Assembly: GCA_036310525.1 (NCBI GenBank)
Contig: JAXJRQ010000008.1
Location: 1 to 5,444, forward strand
Source: UBA4716 sp036310525
Lineage (GTDB): Bacteria > Bacillota > Clostridia > UBA1381
Length of the DNA stretch: 5,444 bases
Reading direction: 5' to 3'
Below the pieces are notes generated by a model, which ran no database searches, was not told the origin of the DNA, and was given only the letters and a program-made list of their open reading frames with translations. Of the stretch, positions 4,142 through 5,444 are shown one piece after another. Numbering within the stretch: position 1 is the first letter of the stretch; the number at the start of each line of letters is the position of its first letter. A program made the position numbers and the translations under genes.

Positions 4142-5425
4142 ATGAATAAAAATGAATATATAAGAGAAAAATTTCAAATATCGCAAATTGTGCTCGACCT
4201 TGTAAACAGTGCAGAGGAAGAGCTTCGTGAAAATTTTCATCATATAGAAGAAATCGCTGAGATAAATCAGTATAAGGTTATGAATGCATTTTCAGAAAAC
4301 AAGGTTTCGGAGGCACACCTCTTACCCACAACCGGCTATGGCTACGATGACCTCGGCAGAGACACACTTGACAAGGTATATGCGCAGGTTTTTGATGCTG
4401 AGGATGCACTCGTCCGTCACAACTTCGTAAACGGTACGCACACAATTGCCACCGCTTTATATGCGGTACTACGTCCGGGTGACACACTTCTTGCCGTTAC
4501 AGGCAGACCTTACGACACACTTGAAGAAGCAATCGGAATATCAGGCGAAGAAGGCAGAGGTTCTCTTAAGGATTTTGGAATAAGCTATGACGAGGTCAGT
4601 TTACTTCCCGACGGTCAGCCTGATTTTGATACGATAGCAAAAAAGCTTAAAGAAAAGAACATAAGAGCAATTGAAATTCAGCGTTCAAAAGGCTACGGCT
4701 GGCGTCCGACCTACAGTGCTGAAGAAATAGGTACGCTTGTAAAATTCATAAAGGATATTTCACCCGATACAATCTGTATCGTGGATAACTGCTACGGCGA
4801 ATTTGCCGATGACAAAGAACCCACCTATTACGGTGCAGACCTTATCGCCGGCTCACTCATTAAAAACCCCGGCGGCGGAATTGCAAAAACGGGCGGTTAC
4901 ATCGCAGGAAAGCATGAATACGTGGAGCTTTGTGCATACAGACTTACCTCTGTCGGCATCGGCAAGGAATGTGGTGCTTCAATCGGAACAAACCGTGAAA
5001 TGTATCAGGGATTTTTCATGGCACCGCATATCACATCCCAAGCACTTAAAGCGGCAGTTCTGTGTGCGGCAGTGTTTGAAAAGCTCGGTTATACTGTTGA
5101 CCCGCCATCAGCTGCTGTCCGTCACGATATTATTCAGTCAATAAAGCTTGAAAGTCCCGAAAAAGTCATTGCTTTTTGCGGCGGTATCCAAAAAGGCGCA
5201 CCCGTAGACAGTTTTGTTACTCCCGAACCATGGGATATGCCCGGATACCATGATCAGGTTATTATGGCGGCAGGAGCATTTGTGCAGGGTGCTTCAATAG
5301 AGCTTTCAGCCGACGCACCAATACGTCCGCCATATATCGTTTACATGCAGGGCGGTCTCACATATGAAAGTGCTAAGCTGGGTATTATGGCAGCAGCGCA
5401 GAAGATATTGGATTTAGATAAATAA
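4142..5425 (+). CDS. Met_gamma_lyase-family PLP-dependent enzyme (YnbB-like, 'aluminum resistance protein' family)
   Basis: This is a 427-aa cytoplasmic PLP enzyme of fold type I. The family (Pfam Met_gamma_lyase, Bacillus subtilis YnbB) is named for methionine gamma-lyase and for an aluminium-resistance gene, and is thought to act on sulfur amino acids or related compounds; the true substrate is not settled. The family pattern is clear: TTGYGYDDLGRDTLDKVYA at about 63-81, VRHNFVNGTHTIATAL at 91-106 (cofactor phosphate region), VDNCYGEF at 214-221 with Asp215 as the likely partner of the PLP ring nitrogen, and GSLIKNPGGG at 237-246 with Lys241 as the likely Schiff-base lysine. The C-terminal domain ends normally (RPPYIVYMQGGLTYESAK), so length and ends look intact. 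The start is supported by GGAGG at 4130-4134, 7 nt before the ATG. It has its own strong promoter. Any downstream partner is outside the window. Confidence 0.92.
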   Translation: MNKNEYIREKFQISQIVLDLVNSAEEELRENFHHIEEIAEINQYKVMNAFSENKVSEAHLLPTTGYGYDDLGRDTLDKVYAQVFDAEDALVRHNFVNGTHTIATALYAVLRPGDTLLAVTGRPYDTLEEAIGISGEEGRGSLKDFGISYDEVSLLPDGQPDFDTIAKKLKEKNIRAIEIQRSKGYGWRPTYSAEEIGTLVKFIKDISPDTICIVDNCYGEFADDKEPTYYGADLIAGSLIKNPGGGIAKTGGYIAGKHEYVELCAYRLTSVGIGKECGASIGTNREMYQGFFMAPHITSQALKAAVLCAAVFEKLGYTVDPPSAAVRHDIIQSIKLESPEKVIAFCGGIQKGAPVDSFVTPEPWDMPGYHDQVIMAAGAFVQGASIELSADAPIRPPYIVYMQGGLTYESAKLGIMAAAQKILDLDK

Positions 5426-5444
5426 AAAGGTGTGAGCATTAGCG

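Noticed and set aside
5426..5444. Start of a downstream gene (GTG at 5432-5434)
   Set aside because: Only 19 bases remain, and the AAAAGG before the GTG is too close to serve as a good ribosome binding site. It cannot be supported.

Overview
The window looks like a chromosomal segment of a low-GC Bacillota, most likely an anaerobic gut-type Clostridia. The reasons are AT-rich intergenic DNA, strong GGAGG/AGGGG-type Shine-Dalgarno sites, consensus sigma-A promoters, a secreted protein ending in a copper-amine-oxidase-type 'stalk' domain, a Met_gamma_lyase-family (YnbB-like) PLP enzyme, and short palindromic intergenic repeats. Genus-level placement is not possible from the sequence alone.

The left part (1-2655) is read on the minus strand. 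A large secreted protein (812 aa, start at 2634) has a signal peptide, a long domain I do not recognise, four Asp-box-like repeats and a C-terminal stalk domain. Only 21 nt after its stop, a 20-codon basic ORF starts behind a good ribosome binding site. It is followed after one codon by a second reading frame that stays open to the left edge only if a run of seven A is read with a one-base shift. No terminator separates these, so the large gene may be the first gene of a unit that continues beyond the window.

The gap 2656-3200 is filled with repeats and regulatory-looking DNA: a 115-bp palindromic repeat, a 139-bp MITE-like element built of nested hairpins, two tandem TGTCGAA heptamers in the geometry of paired Spo0A boxes, and a near-consensus minus-strand promoter whose -10 lies in an inverted repeat, with no obvious gene after it. 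Next is a small membrane protein on the minus strand (3201-3614), a single EamA repeat of the drug/metabolite transporter superfamily, with its own promoter. The gap 3615-4141 holds that promoter, a second direct copy of the 115-bp repeat, a perfect-looking hairpin, an ATGAATT-punctuated palindromic array, and an extended -10 promoter driving the plus-strand Met_gamma_lyase-family gene (4142-5425). Only 19 bases follow it.

I see no shared pathway linking the three main genes: each has its own promoter or a long gap before it. The most interesting material is intergenic: direct repeats that bracket the transporter gene, an orphan promoter with an operator-like dyad, the tandem 0A-box-like pair, and the broken or slippery small reading frames at the left edge.
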